Part shown: piece after piece, positions 24,869-34,383 of the stretch
How positions within the stretch are numbered: the first letter of the stretch is position 1
Layout of the letters: every line of letters starts with the position of its first letter
NCBI GenBank assembly: GCA_027493625.1
Contig: JAOSKM010000003.1
Location: forward strand, 124,001-188,000
Source: Planctomycetota bacterium
GTDB lineage: Bacteria > Planctomycetota > UBA8742 > UBA2392
Reading direction: 5' to 3'
Length of the DNA stretch: 64,000 nucleotides
Program-made: the position numbers and the translations under genes
Notes under the pieces: model-generated
Databases searched by the model: none
What the model was told of the DNA's origin: nothing
The model's input: only the letters and a program-made list of their open reading frames with translations

Positions 24869-25981
24869 ATGGGCGTCGCCACACGAGAACTTGCCAACCA
24901 CGAGCTGCTGCCGGACTACGAGTTCCGGCACATCCTGTACGAGCGCCGACCTTTACTCGATGCCAAAGGCAAGCCGGTCGAGGGCCTGTACAACGCCTGG
25001 ATCTGGCTGAACAACCCCAAACAGTTCAACAGCTACACCACCGACGCGGTCAAAGAGGTCATCCTCGCGTTCCGCCGCGCCAGCATGGACCGCGCCGTGG
25101 TGTGCGCGGTGTTCACGGCCGCGGGCGACAAGGCCTTCTGCACCGGCGGCAACACCAAGGAGTACGCCGAGTACTACGCCGGCAATCCGCCTGAGTACCG
25201 GCAGTACATGCGGCTGTTCAACGACATGGTCAGCGGCATCCTGAGCTGCGACAAGCCGGTGATCAACCGCGTCAACGGCATGCGCATCGGCGGCGGCCAG
25301 GAAATCGGCATGGCCTGCGACTTCAGCATCGCCGTTGACACCGCGCGCTTCGGCCAGGCCGGCCCCAAGCACGGCTCAGCGCCGGACGGCGGCTCGACCG
25401 ACTTCCTTCCCCTGATGGTCGGCATGTCGGCCGCCATGGAAAGCGGCGTGCTGTGCGAGCCCTGGTCGGCCCACAAGGCCATGCGCCTGGGCGTGATCAA
25501 CCAGCTGGTGCCGGCGCTGAAGCTGGACGGCAAGTGGATCGCCAACCCGATGGTGGTCACCGACCGCTGGCTGGACGAGCTGGGCAACATCGTGCACGGC
25601 GAGTTCAAGCAGGGCGCCGAGCGCGAGCAGGCCAAGGAGGTGCTGGCCAGGGCGCAAAGCGACCTGTCGCTGCTGGACGAAGCCACAGAGCGCATGTGTT
25701 TCAAGCTCGCGCTCACCATGCCCGACTGCACCACCAAGACCATCGAAAGCCTGCGCAAGCACAAGCTGGCGCACTGGGACCGCAACCGCGAGACCAACCG
25801 TGCCTGGCTGGCGCTCAACATGATGACCGAGGCCAACGCCGGCTTCCGAGCTTTCAACGACGGCCCCAAGGACAACCGCGAGGTGGACTTCATCGCCCTG
25901 CGCCGCGAGCTCGCCAACGGCCGGCCCTGGAGCGAAGAGCTGATCCGCGAGGTTTCGCCGCAATACAAGGCCCAGGCCTGA
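24869..25981 (+). CDS. oah: 6-oxocyclohex-1-ene-1-carbonyl-CoA hydrolase
   Basis: 370 residues; crotonase fold. Typical blocks are FCTGGNTKEYAEYY (oxyanion region), NRVNGMRIGGGQEIGMACDF and QAGPKHGSAPDGGSTDFLP, which are characteristic of the ring-opening hydrolase used as the marker (bamA/oah) for anaerobic aromatic degradation. It adds water and cleaves the ring of 6-oxocyclohex-1-ene-1-carbonyl-CoA to 3-hydroxypimelyl-CoA. Starts 9 nt after had (GGAGC before ATG) and 12 nt before bcrC. Intact. Confidence 0.95.
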   Translation: MGVATRELANHELLPDYEFRHILYERRPLLDAKGKPVEGLYNAWIWLNNPKQFNSYTTDAVKEVILAFRRASMDRAVVCAVFTAAGDKAFCTGGNTKEYAEYYAGNPPEYRQYMRLFNDMVSGILSCDKPVINRVNGMRIGGGQEIGMACDFSIAVDTARFGQAGPKHGSAPDGGSTDFLPLMVGMSAAMESGVLCEPWSAHKAMRLGVINQLVPALKLDGKWIANPMVVTDRWLDELGNIVHGEFKQGAEREQAKEVLARAQSDLSLLDEATERMCFKLALTMPDCTTKTIESLRKHKLAHWDRNRETNRAWLALNMMTEANAGFRAFNDGPKDNREVDFIALRRELANGRPWSEELIREVSPQYKAQA

Positions 25982-25993
25982 ACGGAGATTGCC

Positions 25994-27193
25994 ATGAGTA
26001 TCGCAGCCCCGACTGAAACCGCAGCCACCGGCCGCCTGGGCGAGCTGCTCGCCCGCGCGGAGCAGCTGTACGAGGACCTGGACTTCAAGGCGGTCCTCGA
26101 CTGGAAAAGCAAAGACAAGACACGCCGCGCGATCGGCTTCCTGCCGGTGTACGTGCCGCGCGAGGTGATCCATGCCGCGGGCGGCCTGCCCGTCGGCATC
26201 ATGGGCGGCGGCGACCAGACCGAGATCGTGCGCGGCGACAGCTACTTCCAGTCGTACATCTGCCACCTGCCGCGCAGCGTGATCGAGCTGCTGGTCAACG
26301 GGCGGCTGGACGCCATGGACGGCTTCCTGTTCCCCAGCATCTGCGACGTGATCCGCAACCTGAGCGGCATGTTCAAGCTGCTCAAGCCGGAAAAATACGT
26401 CCACTACCTCGACCTGCCCCAGAACTTCCAGCGCGGCCTGGGCGGCAGATTCTACGGCCACGAGATGCGCAGCGTGGCCGACGCGGTCGGCCGCATGACC
26501 GGCGTCGCGCCCACGGACGAAAGCCTGCGCAACTCGATCAAGGTGTACAACGCCAACCGCCGGGCGATCAACGAGCTGCTGAAGCTGCGGGTGGACAAGC
26601 CCTGGCTGGTGCCCGCCACCGAGTACTACCTGGTGCTGCGCGCCGGCTACCTGCTGCCGGTCGAGGAGCACACGGCTATGCTGGGCGAATACGTGAAGCT
26701 GGTGCAGGCTTCCGACCGGCGCCCGATGGACAACATCCGCGTGATGGTGCGCGGCGCCTTCTGTGAACAGCCGCCGCTGGCGCTGCTGCGCACGCTGGAG
26801 CGTGCGGGCTGCTACCTGGTGGACGACGACCTGGCCGTGGGCTTGCGCCTGGTGCCGGACCCGGTCTCCGAGGAAGGCGACCCCTGGGAGGCGCTGGCCG
26901 AGGCGTTCATGCACCACTCTCTGCCGACCGCCAGCGTGTACGACGAGCAGAACCAGAAGGGCCGGCTGCTGATCGACAAGGCGCGCGAGGTGCGGGCCGA
27001 CGGCGTGCTGCTGATGGCGCCCAGCTTCTGCGACCCGGCGCTGCTGGACCAGCCCATGCTGCAGACCGCGCTGGAAAAGGCGGGCATCCCGTTCACTTCC
27101 TTCAAGTACTCCGAGGACACCGGGCAGTTCCAGGTGATCCGCGAACAGGCCGGCACTTTCGCCGACGCCATCAAGCTGTGGGGGACCGTATGA
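25994..27193 (+). CDS. bcrC: Benzoyl-CoA reductase subunit C (gamma)
   Basis: 399 residues of the 2-hydroxyglutaryl-CoA dehydratase D-component family. IGFLPVYVPREVIHAAGGLPVGIMGGGDQ is the typical N-terminal region (shown here in overlapping pieces), with candidate cluster cysteines in YICHLPRS and PSICDVIRN. With BcrB it forms the module that reduces the benzoyl-CoA ring at a [4Fe-4S] cluster; BcrAD supplies ATP-driven low-potential electrons. The stop overlaps the bcrB ATG (ATGA). Oxygen-sensitive by family. Confidence 0.92.
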   Translation: MSIAAPTETAATGRLGELLARAEQLYEDLDFKAVLDWKSKDKTRRAIGFLPVYVPREVIHAAGGLPVGIMGGGDQTEIVRGDSYFQSYICHLPRSVIELLVNGRLDAMDGFLFPSICDVIRNLSGMFKLLKPEKYVHYLDLPQNFQRGLGGRFYGHEMRSVADAVGRMTGVAPTDESLRNSIKVYNANRRAINELLKLRVDKPWLVPATEYYLVLRAGYLLPVEEHTAMLGEYVKLVQASDRRPMDNIRVMVRGAFCEQPPLALLRTLERAGCYLVDDDLAVGLRLVPDPVSEEGDPWEALAEAFMHHSLPTASVYDEQNQKGRLLIDKAREVRADGVLLMAPSFCDPALLDQPMLQTALEKAGIPFTSFKYSEDTGQFQVIREQAGTFADAIKLWGTV

Positions 27194-28462
27194 GCGTAGA
27201 AGTCAAAAAAAGACGCCAGCCAGGAGCGGCAGAAGGCGATGATCGCCGACCACTTCAGCAAGCTGTCGCGCGCCAAGGAGGACGGGCGCAAGGTGGTCTA
27301 CACCTTCGTGCCCGGCAACCTGACCGAGCTGCTGGCCAACTTCGACCTGCTGCCGGTGCTGCCCGAAATCAACGCGCTGCAGAGCGGCATGCGCGGCAAG
27401 ACCGGTGACTACATCCACCTGGCGGAAAAGGCCGGTCACTCCGAGGACGTCTGCACGTACGTCAAGGCCGACATCGGCATGCTGAAGTCCGGCAACATCG
27501 GCCCGACCGGTGAGACGCTGCCGCCGCCCGACCTGCTGCTGCTCAGCTACACCGGCTGCTTCACCTTCCTCAAGTGGTTCGAGCTGCTGCGCGAGGAATA
27601 CGACTGCCCGGTGGTCATGCTGCACACCCCCTACCAGGGCGACGGCACGGTCACCGAGGAGATGCGCCAGTACGTGGCCGGCCAGATCCGCGAAGTGCTG
27701 ATCCCCGAGCTCGAGAAACTGAGCGGCAGGAAGTTCGACGAAGACCGCCTGCGCGAAGACCTCAAGCGCAGCGCCAAAGCCGAGGACGACCTGGTCTGGG
27801 TGCTGGAAAGCGCCAAGCACAAGCCTTCGCCCATCGACGCCTACTTCGGCGGCGTCTACTACATCGGCCCGATGTTCACCTCGTTCCGCGGCAGCCAGGA
27901 CGCCGTGGAGTACTACCAGCTGCTGCGCGGCGAAATCGAGGAGCGCATCAAACTGGGGCTCGGGCCCGTCACACCCGACGGCGTGCTGAACGAGGAGAAG
28001 TACCGCATCGTGGTCGAAGGCCCGCCCAACTGGACCAGCTTCCGCGAGTTCTGGAAAATGTTCTACGGCGAGGGCGCCGTGGTGGTCGCCAGCAGCTACA
28101 CCAAGGTCGGCGGCCTGTACGACCGCGGCTTCCGCCACAACCCCGACCAGCCCATCGAGACGCTCGCCGACTACTGCATGGGCTGCTACACCAACCTCAA
28201 CCTGCCCGACCGCATCAAGCTGCTCGAGAACTACGTCAACGACTACCAGGCCGACGGCTTCATGATCAACTCGGTCAAGTCCTGCAACTCGTTCTCCGCG
28301 GGCCAGCTGCTGATCCTGCGCGAGATCGAGAAGCGCACCGGGCGCGCGGGCGGCTTCATCGAATCCGACCTGGTCGACCCCCGCTACTTCAGCGCCGCCA
28401 ACATCAAGAACCGCCTGGAAAGCTACTTCCAGATGATCGAAGCCAAACGAGGAAAGGCATAG
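27190..28462 (+). CDS. bcrB: Benzoyl-CoA reductase subunit B (beta), frameshift in A7 run near the start
   Basis: The body is open from 27239 (MIADHFSKLSRAKEDGRKVV). The natural start is ATG 27190, overlapping the bcrC stop: MSVEVKK then, after dropping one A from the A7 run at 27205-27211, DASQERQKAMIADH, giving about 423 residues as in known BcrB. Cluster cysteines are in YTGCFTFLK, YDCPVVMLHTPYQ and YCMGCYTNL. It carries the substrate/cluster site of class I benzoyl-CoA reductase with BcrC. Two nucleotides separate its stop from bcrA. Confidence 0.9.
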
Positions 28463-28464
28463 CC

Positions 28465-29799
28465 ATGGACTGTTTCGTCGGAATCGACCTGGGTTCAACC
28501 ACCACCAAGGCCGTGATCCTCGACGGCGACGGGCGCATCGTGGGCCGCGGCATCACCAACAGCCGCAGCAACTACGACGTCGCCGCCCAGGTCGCCAAGC
28601 AGGAGGCTTTCACCAGCGCCCGTTTCGAGCTGCTGTCGCGCGAGCTGCGCGCCCGCGAGGGCATCGGCCAGGCCGAGCGTGAACGCGTCGAGGCCGAACT
28701 GCAGGCCGCCTACCGCCACGAGCTGTTCCTCGGACAGTTGAACGCGCTCGAGGTCCACTGCCGCAAGGACCTGGAAAACCCGCGTTTTGCCGACTCGCGC
28801 CGCGAACTGGTCCAGGCGCTGGAGGTGATCCTGCAGGGCATCCGCGAACAGGCCAGGTCCATCTTCGTGGCCGAATCCGTGGCGCGCTCCGACTTCTTCC
28901 GCGACATCGCGGGCTCGGCCTTCATCGAGAACGCCTCCGAGATCAGCCGCGCGGGCGGCCCCGCCTTCGACAGCCTGGTCGGCATGTTCGACCGCAACAT
29001 CATCCCGGTCGAGAACCAGGCCGAAAGCCGCGGCTTCGAAGAGCTGCTGATGGCCGCCTACCAGCGCCTGCCCGGCGACCTGCGCGAAGGCCACGCCGGC
29101 CTGGCCGAACTGCTGAAGGGCATTGCGGAAACCGAGCTCGCCGACGTGCGCACCGTGGGCACCGGCTACGGGCGCGTGCGCCTGCCCTTCCCCAAGGACT
29201 GCATCCGCAGCGAAATCCTGTGCCACGGCCTCGGCGCCCACCTGATGTTCCCGGGCACCGCCACCGTGCTCGACATCGGCGGACAGGACACCAAGGCCAT
29301 CCAGGTCGACCCGCAGGGCGTCGTCACCAGCTTCCAGATGAACGACCGCTGCGCCGCCGGCTGCGGCCGCTACCTGGGCTACATCGCCGACGAAATGAAC
29401 ATCGGCCTGCACGAGCTGGGCCCGATGGCGCTGGAATCCAAGCGCCGGGTCAAGATCAACTCGACCTGCACCGTGTTCGCGGGCGCTGAGTTCCGGGACC
29501 GCCTGGCGGCGGGCCAGGCGCGCGAGGATATCGTCAACGGCCTGCACCGCGCGATCATCCTGCGCGCGATGTCGCTGCTGGCACGCAGCGGCGGCATCCG
29601 TAACGAGTTCACGTTCACGGGCGGCGTGGGCAAGAACCCGGCCGCCGTGCGCGCGCTGCGCGAGGTGGCCGAGGAAAACTACGGCAAGCTTACACTCAAC
29701 ATTGCACCCGACAGCATCTACACCGGCGCGATCGGCGCGGCCACCTTCGCGATGCGCGACGTGGCCCAGGGCGTCGGGGCCGGACAGGAGGCAGCATGA
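28465..29799 (+). CDS. bcrA: Benzoyl-CoA reductase subunit A (alpha), ATPase/electron activator
   Basis: 444 residues of the ASKHA-fold activase family (BcrAD/BadFG). The ATP phosphate loop is FVGIDLGSTTTKAV (about 4-17), the second phosphate motif is VLDIGGQDTKAI, and the inter-subunit cluster Cys are in NDRCAAGCGRY and NSTCTVFAG. It binds ATP and, with BcrD, passes electrons from reduced ferredoxin at the cost of ATP. The stop overlaps the bcrD start (ATGA). Confidence 0.93.
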   Translation: MDCFVGIDLGSTTTKAVILDGDGRIVGRGITNSRSNYDVAAQVAKQEAFTSARFELLSRELRAREGIGQAERERVEAELQAAYRHELFLGQLNALEVHCRKDLENPRFADSRRELVQALEVILQGIREQARSIFVAESVARSDFFRDIAGSAFIENASEISRAGGPAFDSLVGMFDRNIIPVENQAESRGFEELLMAAYQRLPGDLREGHAGLAELLKGIAETELADVRTVGTGYGRVRLPFPKDCIRSEILCHGLGAHLMFPGTATVLDIGGQDTKAIQVDPQGVVTSFQMNDRCAAGCGRYLGYIADEMNIGLHELGPMALESKRRVKINSTCTVFAGAEFRDRLAAGQAREDIVNGLHRAIILRAMSLLARSGGIRNEFTFTGGVGKNPAAVRALREVAEENYGKLTLNIAPDSIYTGAIGAATFAMRDVAQGVGAGQEAA

Positions 29800-30636
29800 C
29801 CCTTACAGCAGGCATCGACGTGGGCTCCGGCGCGGTCAAGGTTTCCATCATGCGCGTGGAGGGCGGCAAGGAGCAGCTGCTCACCAATTATCTCGAGCGC
29901 ATCCGCCGCCGCAACGTGATGGAGGTAGTGGATGAGTCGTTCGAGGCCGCGCTGCGCGAAGCGGGCGTGCGCCGCGACCAGCTCGATTACATCGCCACCA
30001 CCGGCGAGGGCGATTTGATCCCCTGGCGCACCGGCCACTTTTACGGCATGACCACGCACTCGCGCGGCGCGCTGTTCCTTGACCCGCAGTCACGCGGCGC
30101 GATCGACATCGGCGCGCTGCACACCCGCGCCATGCGCTTCGACACGAACAGCCGGGTCGAGAAGTACCAGATGACCAGCCAGTGCGCCTCGGGCAGCGGC
30201 CAGTTCCTTGAGAACATCGCGCGCCTACCTCGGCGTCAGCATCGAGGAGATCGGCCCCCTGTCGCTGCAGGGCACCGACCCCGAAAAATGCTCCAGCATC
30301 TGCGCCGTGCTGGCCGAGACCGACGTGATCAACATGGTCAGCCGCGGCATCAGCACGCCCAACATCCTGCGCGGCATTCACAACAGCATGGCCGTGCGCA
30401 TCGCCGGCCTGGTGCGCGCCATCAAGGCCGAGGGCGTGGTGCTGCTGACCGGCGGCCTGGCCGGTGACGCCGGCCTGATCGCCGCGATCCAGGAGAAGCT
30501 GAAGGACGGCAAGACCCCCATCGACGTGCGCGGCCACGAGCTGTCCGTCTACGCCGGCTCCATCGGGGCCGCCCTGTGGGGCGCCTTCCGCCACGAGAAG
30601 CTGAGCCGCGAGGAGCAAGCCGGTGCCGGGGCCTGA
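29796..30636 (+). CDS. bcrD: Benzoyl-CoA reductase subunit D (delta), frameshift near 30220
   Basis: The first frame (from ATG 29796) reads to about residue 142 (QCASGSGQFLENIAR) and then goes out of phase; the second frame resumes YLGVSIEEIGPLSLQG and ends at 30636. Removing one C at about 30221-30222 gives a BcrD of about 279 residues. Motifs: AGIDVGSGAVKVS ATP loop, IDIGA second phosphate loop, cluster Cys in SQCASG and KCSSICAVLAETDV, and LLTGGLAGDAG. It pairs with BcrA in the ATP-hydrolysing electron activator. No ferredoxin gene follows, unlike Thauera. Confidence 0.9.
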
Positions 30637-31357
30637 CCCACTGGACCTCACCGGCCGCGTGGCCTGGGTGACCGGCGCCGCGCGCGGCATCGGGCTGGCC
30701 TGCGTGCGTGCGCTGGCCTTGCATGGGGCGCGCGTGGTGGGGCTGGACCTCAAGCTGTCGCCCGAGCTGCTGGCAGTCGCGCCCGACAGCCGCGAGCTGA
30801 ACGTGGCCGACCCGGCCGCCGTGGCGCAGGTCGCCGCGGCACTGGCCGAAGCCGGGCTGGCGCCCGAGATCCTGGTCAACAACGCGGGCATCACCCGCGA
30901 CGGCGTGCTCTGGAAGCTGAGCCCCCAGGAGTGGTCCAGCGTGCTGGACGTCAACCTGACCGGCGCGTTCCACCTGATGCATGAGGCCGTTCCGTTGATG
31001 CGTGCCTGCGGCCGCGGCAGCGTGGTCAACATCACCAGCATCAACGGCGAGCGCGGCAAGTTCGGCCAGAGCAACTACAGCGCCGCCAAGGCCGGGCTGA
31101 TCGGGCTGACCAAGGCCGCCGCGCGCGAGGCCGGACGCTTCGGCATCAGGGTCAACGCCGTGGCGCCGGGCATGGTGGAGACCGAGATGGCGGAGAAGCT
31201 GCCGCCTGAGGTGAAGCAGCGGGCCGTGGACGAATCGGTGCTGGGCCGCATCGCGCAGCCCGGGGACGTGGCGAACTGCGTGCTGTTCCTGGCCTCGTCG
31301 CTTGCTGCGCACATCACCGGGCAGGTGATCCGCGTGGATGGCGGCCAGTACATCTAG
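30623..31357 (+). CDS. SDR-family oxidoreductase (FabG / 3-hydroxyacyl-CoA dehydrogenase-like)
   Basis: 244 residues. The Rossmann NAD(P) motif is TGAARGIG, then NNAG, catalytic Ser in NITSINGERGKFG and YSAAK (Tyr-x3-Lys). GTG 30623, inside the end of bcrD, has GAGGAG upstream. Translational coupling to the bcr genes suggests it oxidises a hydroxyacyl-CoA of the lower pathway (for example 3-hydroxypimelyl-CoA); acetoacetyl-CoA reductase or FabG activity is equally compatible with the sequence. Confidence 0.85.
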   Translation: MPGPDPLDLTGRVAWVTGAARGIGLACVRALALHGARVVGLDLKLSPELLAVAPDSRELNVADPAAVAQVAAALAEAGLAPEILVNNAGITRDGVLWKLSPQEWSSVLDVNLTGAFHLMHEAVPLMRACGRGSVVNITSINGERGKFGQSNYSAAKAGLIGLTKAAAREAGRFGIRVNAVAPGMVETEMAEKLPPEVKQRAVDESVLGRIAQPGDVANCVLFLASSLAAHITGQVIRVDGGQYI

Positions 31358-31367
31358 AGGAAGAACC

Positions 31368-32045
31368 ATGACGACGATTCCCGTGCTGGACGGACGCGAA
31401 ATCCCGCCGGAGACACGGCTGCAGGAGATCATGTCCCGCCTGACGGCCCTGGCCCCCGGCGAAAGCCTGGTGCTGGTGGCGCCGCACGACCCCGGCAAGC
31501 TGCTGCGCATGCTGCTCGCGCAGCTGCCCAACCGCCTGATGTGGGGCCCGCTGGCCAAGGGACCGGACGCCTGGCGCTGGCAGTTCGTGGGGCGCGAGCC
31601 CGCGCCGCGCACGGTGTGCGACTACCTGATCTGGGACCACCGGCGCATGGAGGAGATACTGGCCGACGCGCTGGCGCTGGCCCAGGCCGGCAACTGGCAG
31701 GAGGCGCAGGCGCGCTTTGCCGAACACGCGGTCGCCCTGACGCACCACGCGTTCATCGAGGACGAAGTCCTGTTCCCTGCTTACGACGAAGCTACCGGCA
31801 ACCTGCCGGACGGCCCGACCGCGCTGATGATGCAGGAGCATCACGATGTACGCGCGGGGATCGAGCGTATCGCGCGCGCAGCGAAGCAGCGCGACCTGGA
31901 AGAGCTGGAGGACGCCCACGACGCGCTGGTCGACGTCGCCGCCGAGCACCACGCCAAGGAAGAAGAAATCCTGTTTCCCGGCATTGACGAGACTTTCCCG
32001 CAGCCGCAGCTTGCGGAACTGGTCGAGAAGCTGATGCTGGCCTGA
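31368..32045 (+). CDS. DUF2249-like plus hemerythrin (HHE) domain protein 1
   Basis: 225 residues. The N-terminal about 80 residues (LAPGESLVLVAPHDPGKLLRML...WRWQFVG) look like DUF2249; residues about 85-220 form a four-helix hemerythrin with diiron ligands in IWDHRRMEEIL, HAVALTHHAFIEDEVLFP, QEHHDVRAG and AEHHAKEEEILFPG. Hemerythrin-like proteins bind O2 or NO. Placed directly behind the O2-sensitive benzoyl-CoA reductase and in an NO-producing organism, it may scavenge or sense O2 or NO. ATG 31368 follows GAGGAAG. Confidence 0.8.
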   Translation: MTTIPVLDGREIPPETRLQEIMSRLTALAPGESLVLVAPHDPGKLLRMLLAQLPNRLMWGPLAKGPDAWRWQFVGREPAPRTVCDYLIWDHRRMEEILADALALAQAGNWQEAQARFAEHAVALTHHAFIEDEVLFPAYDEATGNLPDGPTALMMQEHHDVRAGIERIARAAKQRDLEELEDAHDALVDVAAEHHAKEEEILFPGIDETFPQPQLAELVEKLMLA

Positions 32046-32054
32046 GAGGAAGCC

Positions 32055-32720
32055 ATGCGCATCACGGAATCCCTGGAACCGAACCTGCAGGACGACGCGG
32101 TACTCGAGAAGCTGCTCGAGATGAACCCCGGCGAAGGCATCGAGCTGGTGCGCGGCGAGAACCCGCAACCCCTGCTCGAGCGCCTGCTGCGCGAGGCGCC
32201 CCTGCGCTACGACTTCGCGCCGCTGGAGGCCGGGCCCGCGCGCTGGCGCTTTCACGTCCACGTGCGCGAAGAGCCCGTCCTGCGCAGCGTGAGCCGCTAC
32301 CTGGCCTGGGACCACGATCGCCTCGACGACATCCTGAACCGCGCCATGGAGTTCGGGCGCGGCGAGCAGTGGGAGGAAGCCGCAACCCTGGCGGCGGAAT
32401 TCCGCGTCGGGCTGTTCCGCCACATCGAGATTGAGGAAGCCATCCTGTTCAAGGCCTTCGAGGAAGTGACCGGCATGCGCGAGGGCGGCCCCACGGAGGT
32501 CATGCGCCACGAGCACGTGGATATCAAGGAGAGCGTGGACGGCATTCTGCAGGCCACCGTGGACCGCAGCCTTGACGACCTCGAGCGCAACCACGCCAAC
32601 CTGCTCGGCGTGCTGATCGAGCACAACATGAAAGAGGAGAACATCCTCTACCCGCTCACGGATCGATCACTCGACGAGTTCGCGCGCGCCAGGCTGGTCG
32701 AAGACCTGATGCTGCATTGA
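32055..32720 (+). CDS. DUF2249-like plus hemerythrin (HHE) domain protein 2
   Basis: 221 residues and a paralogue of the preceding protein (PGEGIELVRGENPQPLLERLLR; AWDHDRLDDIL; HIEIEEAILFKAFEE; MRHEHVDIKESV; IEHNMKEENILYPL). Nine nt separate them, so they are a tandem duplication at the end of the aromatic operon. Diiron ligands look complete. Probably a heteromeric or functionally diverged partner of protein 1. Confidence 0.8.
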   Translation: MRITESLEPNLQDDAVLEKLLEMNPGEGIELVRGENPQPLLERLLREAPLRYDFAPLEAGPARWRFHVHVREEPVLRSVSRYLAWDHDRLDDILNRAMEFGRGEQWEEAATLAAEFRVGLFRHIEIEEAILFKAFEEVTGMREGGPTEVMRHEHVDIKESVDGILQATVDRSLDDLERNHANLLGVLIEHNMKEENILYPLTDRSLDEFARARLVEDLMLH

Positions 32721-32734
32721 GCAATGCCGCGGCG

Positions 32735-33517
32735 TCACAGCCGCGGCTGCATTGCTCGCGTGAAGGCGCGGCGACGCACGGCCGCCAGCACCAGCAGCGC
32801 GGTCAGGCCGTCGCCGAACACCAGCATGAACATCACCACCAGCTGGTACTTGGCGGCGGTCAGCGGCTCCACGCCGCCGAGCAGCGTGCCGGTCATGACG
32901 CCCGGCAGTTTCACGATGCCCGCGATCAGCATGGCGTTGATCACCGGCGTGACCGCGCCCGTGAAGGCGCGGCGCAGCATCTCGCGCGTGGCCTGCGCCG
33001 GCGAGGCGCCCAGCGCCAGCGCGGCCTCGACCTTCTCGCGCTGCTCGCGCAGGTCCTCGGCGTAGCGCGTGGCGGCCAGCACTGCGGCGGTCATCGCGTT
33101 GCCCAGCAGGATGCCGCCGATCGGGATGAAGTACTGGGCCGTGAAGCCGCGCACGCCCACGGCCGCCTGCGTTACGTACAGCAGCGTCAGCGCCGTGACG
33201 CCCGCCAGGATCAGCGTGATCAGCGGCGCCATGCGCTTGAGCACGCGGTTGACCTTGCGCCCGGCCGTGAAGCCCGCGATGGAGGTCATCACCAGCAGCA
33301 CCAGGACCACGGCCCACCACTGCTCGCGGGCGAACACCCAGCCCAGGATCAGGCCGACTGCCAGCAGCTGCACGGTCGCGCGCGCGGTGGCGATCAACCC
33401 GTCTTTCACCATGTTGACGCCGAACGCCAGCGCCACGCCCAGCAGCGCCAGCATCAGCAGCGAGGCCGCGGCAATGCCGAGCCAGCCCGGGTCGATCACT
33501 TGCGCGGCGCCGATCAT
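32735..33517 (-). CDS. fetB: ABC transporter permease, FetB/UPF0014 type
   Basis: 260 residues with about seven helices. Family-typical blocks are FGVNMVKDGLIATARATVQLLAVG, read in pieces, plus MTSIAGFTAG, YFIPIGGILLGNAMTA and PGVMTGTLLGG. FetAB exports iron in E. coli and helps against oxidative stress; other members are poorly known. The ATG overlaps the fetA stop (ATGA). Convergent with the hemerythrin genes. Confidence 0.85.
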   Translation of the reverse strand: MIGAAQVIDPGWLGIAAASLLMLALLGVALAFGVNMVKDGLIATARATVQLLAVGLILGWVFAREQWWAVVLVLLVMTSIAGFTAGRKVNRVLKRMAPLITLILAGVTALTLLYVTQAAVGVRGFTAQYFIPIGGILLGNAMTAAVLAATRYAEDLREQREKVEAALALGASPAQATREMLRRAFTGAVTPVINAMLIAGIVKLPGVMTGTLLGGVEPLTAAKYQLVVMFMLVFGDGLTALLVLAAVRRRAFTRAMQPRL

Positions 33518-34281
33518 CGCTCGCCTCCCGGGCTGCCCAGAAAGGCGCCCACGTCGGCGTTGACCCTGCCTTCCAGTATGTCGCTTGCCGCACAGTAGGC
33601 TGCGACCTTGCCCTTGAGCAGGATCAGCGCTTCGCCGCCCAGCACCTCAAGGTCTTCCGGCCGGTGGGTCACGCACACCAGCGTAGCCTCGTGCGCGCGC
33701 GCCCAGGCCAGCAGCGCCGCCAGCATCTCGCGCGCGGTGCGCACGTCCAGGGCACCCGTGGGCTCGTCCAGCAGCAGTATCTTCGGGAACAGCAGCAGCG
33801 CCCGCGCGATGCACAGGCGGTGGCGCTGGCCCTCCGACAGCTCGCTGGCCGGCTTGTGCTGGTCGACATCGAGCCCGACGGCCTGCAGCGCCTCGCCGTA
33901 GGGCATCTTGATCGCGCCGATGCCGTTCCAGCGCAACGCATGCACGAGCTCGGCGCGCACAGAGCCGCCGAACAGGAACGAACGCTGCGGCACGAACACC
34001 GCCGTGCGGCGCAGCTCACGCACGTCCCACTCGCGCACGTCACGGCCGAGCACCTTTACAGCGCCCTCGGCCTCGACCATGCGGTTGATGCAGCGCAGCA
34101 GGGTGGTCTTGCCGCCGCCGGATTCACCCAGTATCGACAGCACGCCGCCCCGCGGCACGCGCAGCGAAACGCCGTCCAGGATCACTCCCTCGTCGCCGGC
34201 CGGCGCGTCGAGCAGCAACTCGCGCAGGCCGCGCGCGGTGACGCGCACGTCGGTCAGCTCAATGGCGGGCTCATCGGCCAT
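33514..34281 (-). CDS. fetA: ABC transporter ATPase, FetA-like
   Basis: 255 residues. Walker A GESGGGKTTLL, Q-loop VPQRSF, signature LSEGQRHRLCIARAL (one Gly replaced in the usual LSGGQ), Walker B ILLLDEPTGALD and H-loop VTHRPEDL are all present. I place the start at ATG 34281 (MADEPAIELTDV); the frame is open far upstream without homology. It forms a two-gene exporter operon with fetB. Substrate unproven, iron by family. Confidence 0.83.
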   Translation of the reverse strand: MADEPAIELTDVRVTARGLRELLLDAPAGDEGVILDGVSLRVPRGGVLSILGESGGGKTTLLRCINRMVEAEGAVKVLGRDVREWDVRELRRTAVFVPQRSFLFGGSVRAELVHALRWNGIGAIKMPYGEALQAVGLDVDQHKPASELSEGQRHRLCIARALLLFPKILLLDEPTGALDVRTAREMLAALLAWARAHEATLVCVTHRPEDLEVLGGEALILLKGKVAAYCAASDILEGRVNADVGAFLGSPGGER

Positions 34282-34383
34282 GGCGCGATTGTCGCTTGCC
34301 GCGTGGCGCAGGCAATCCTGCCTGTGAGCGTCCGGCGTGCTGCCCCGCGTTGCGCGGCCTCCGGGCGCGGTTATGCTGCCCCC

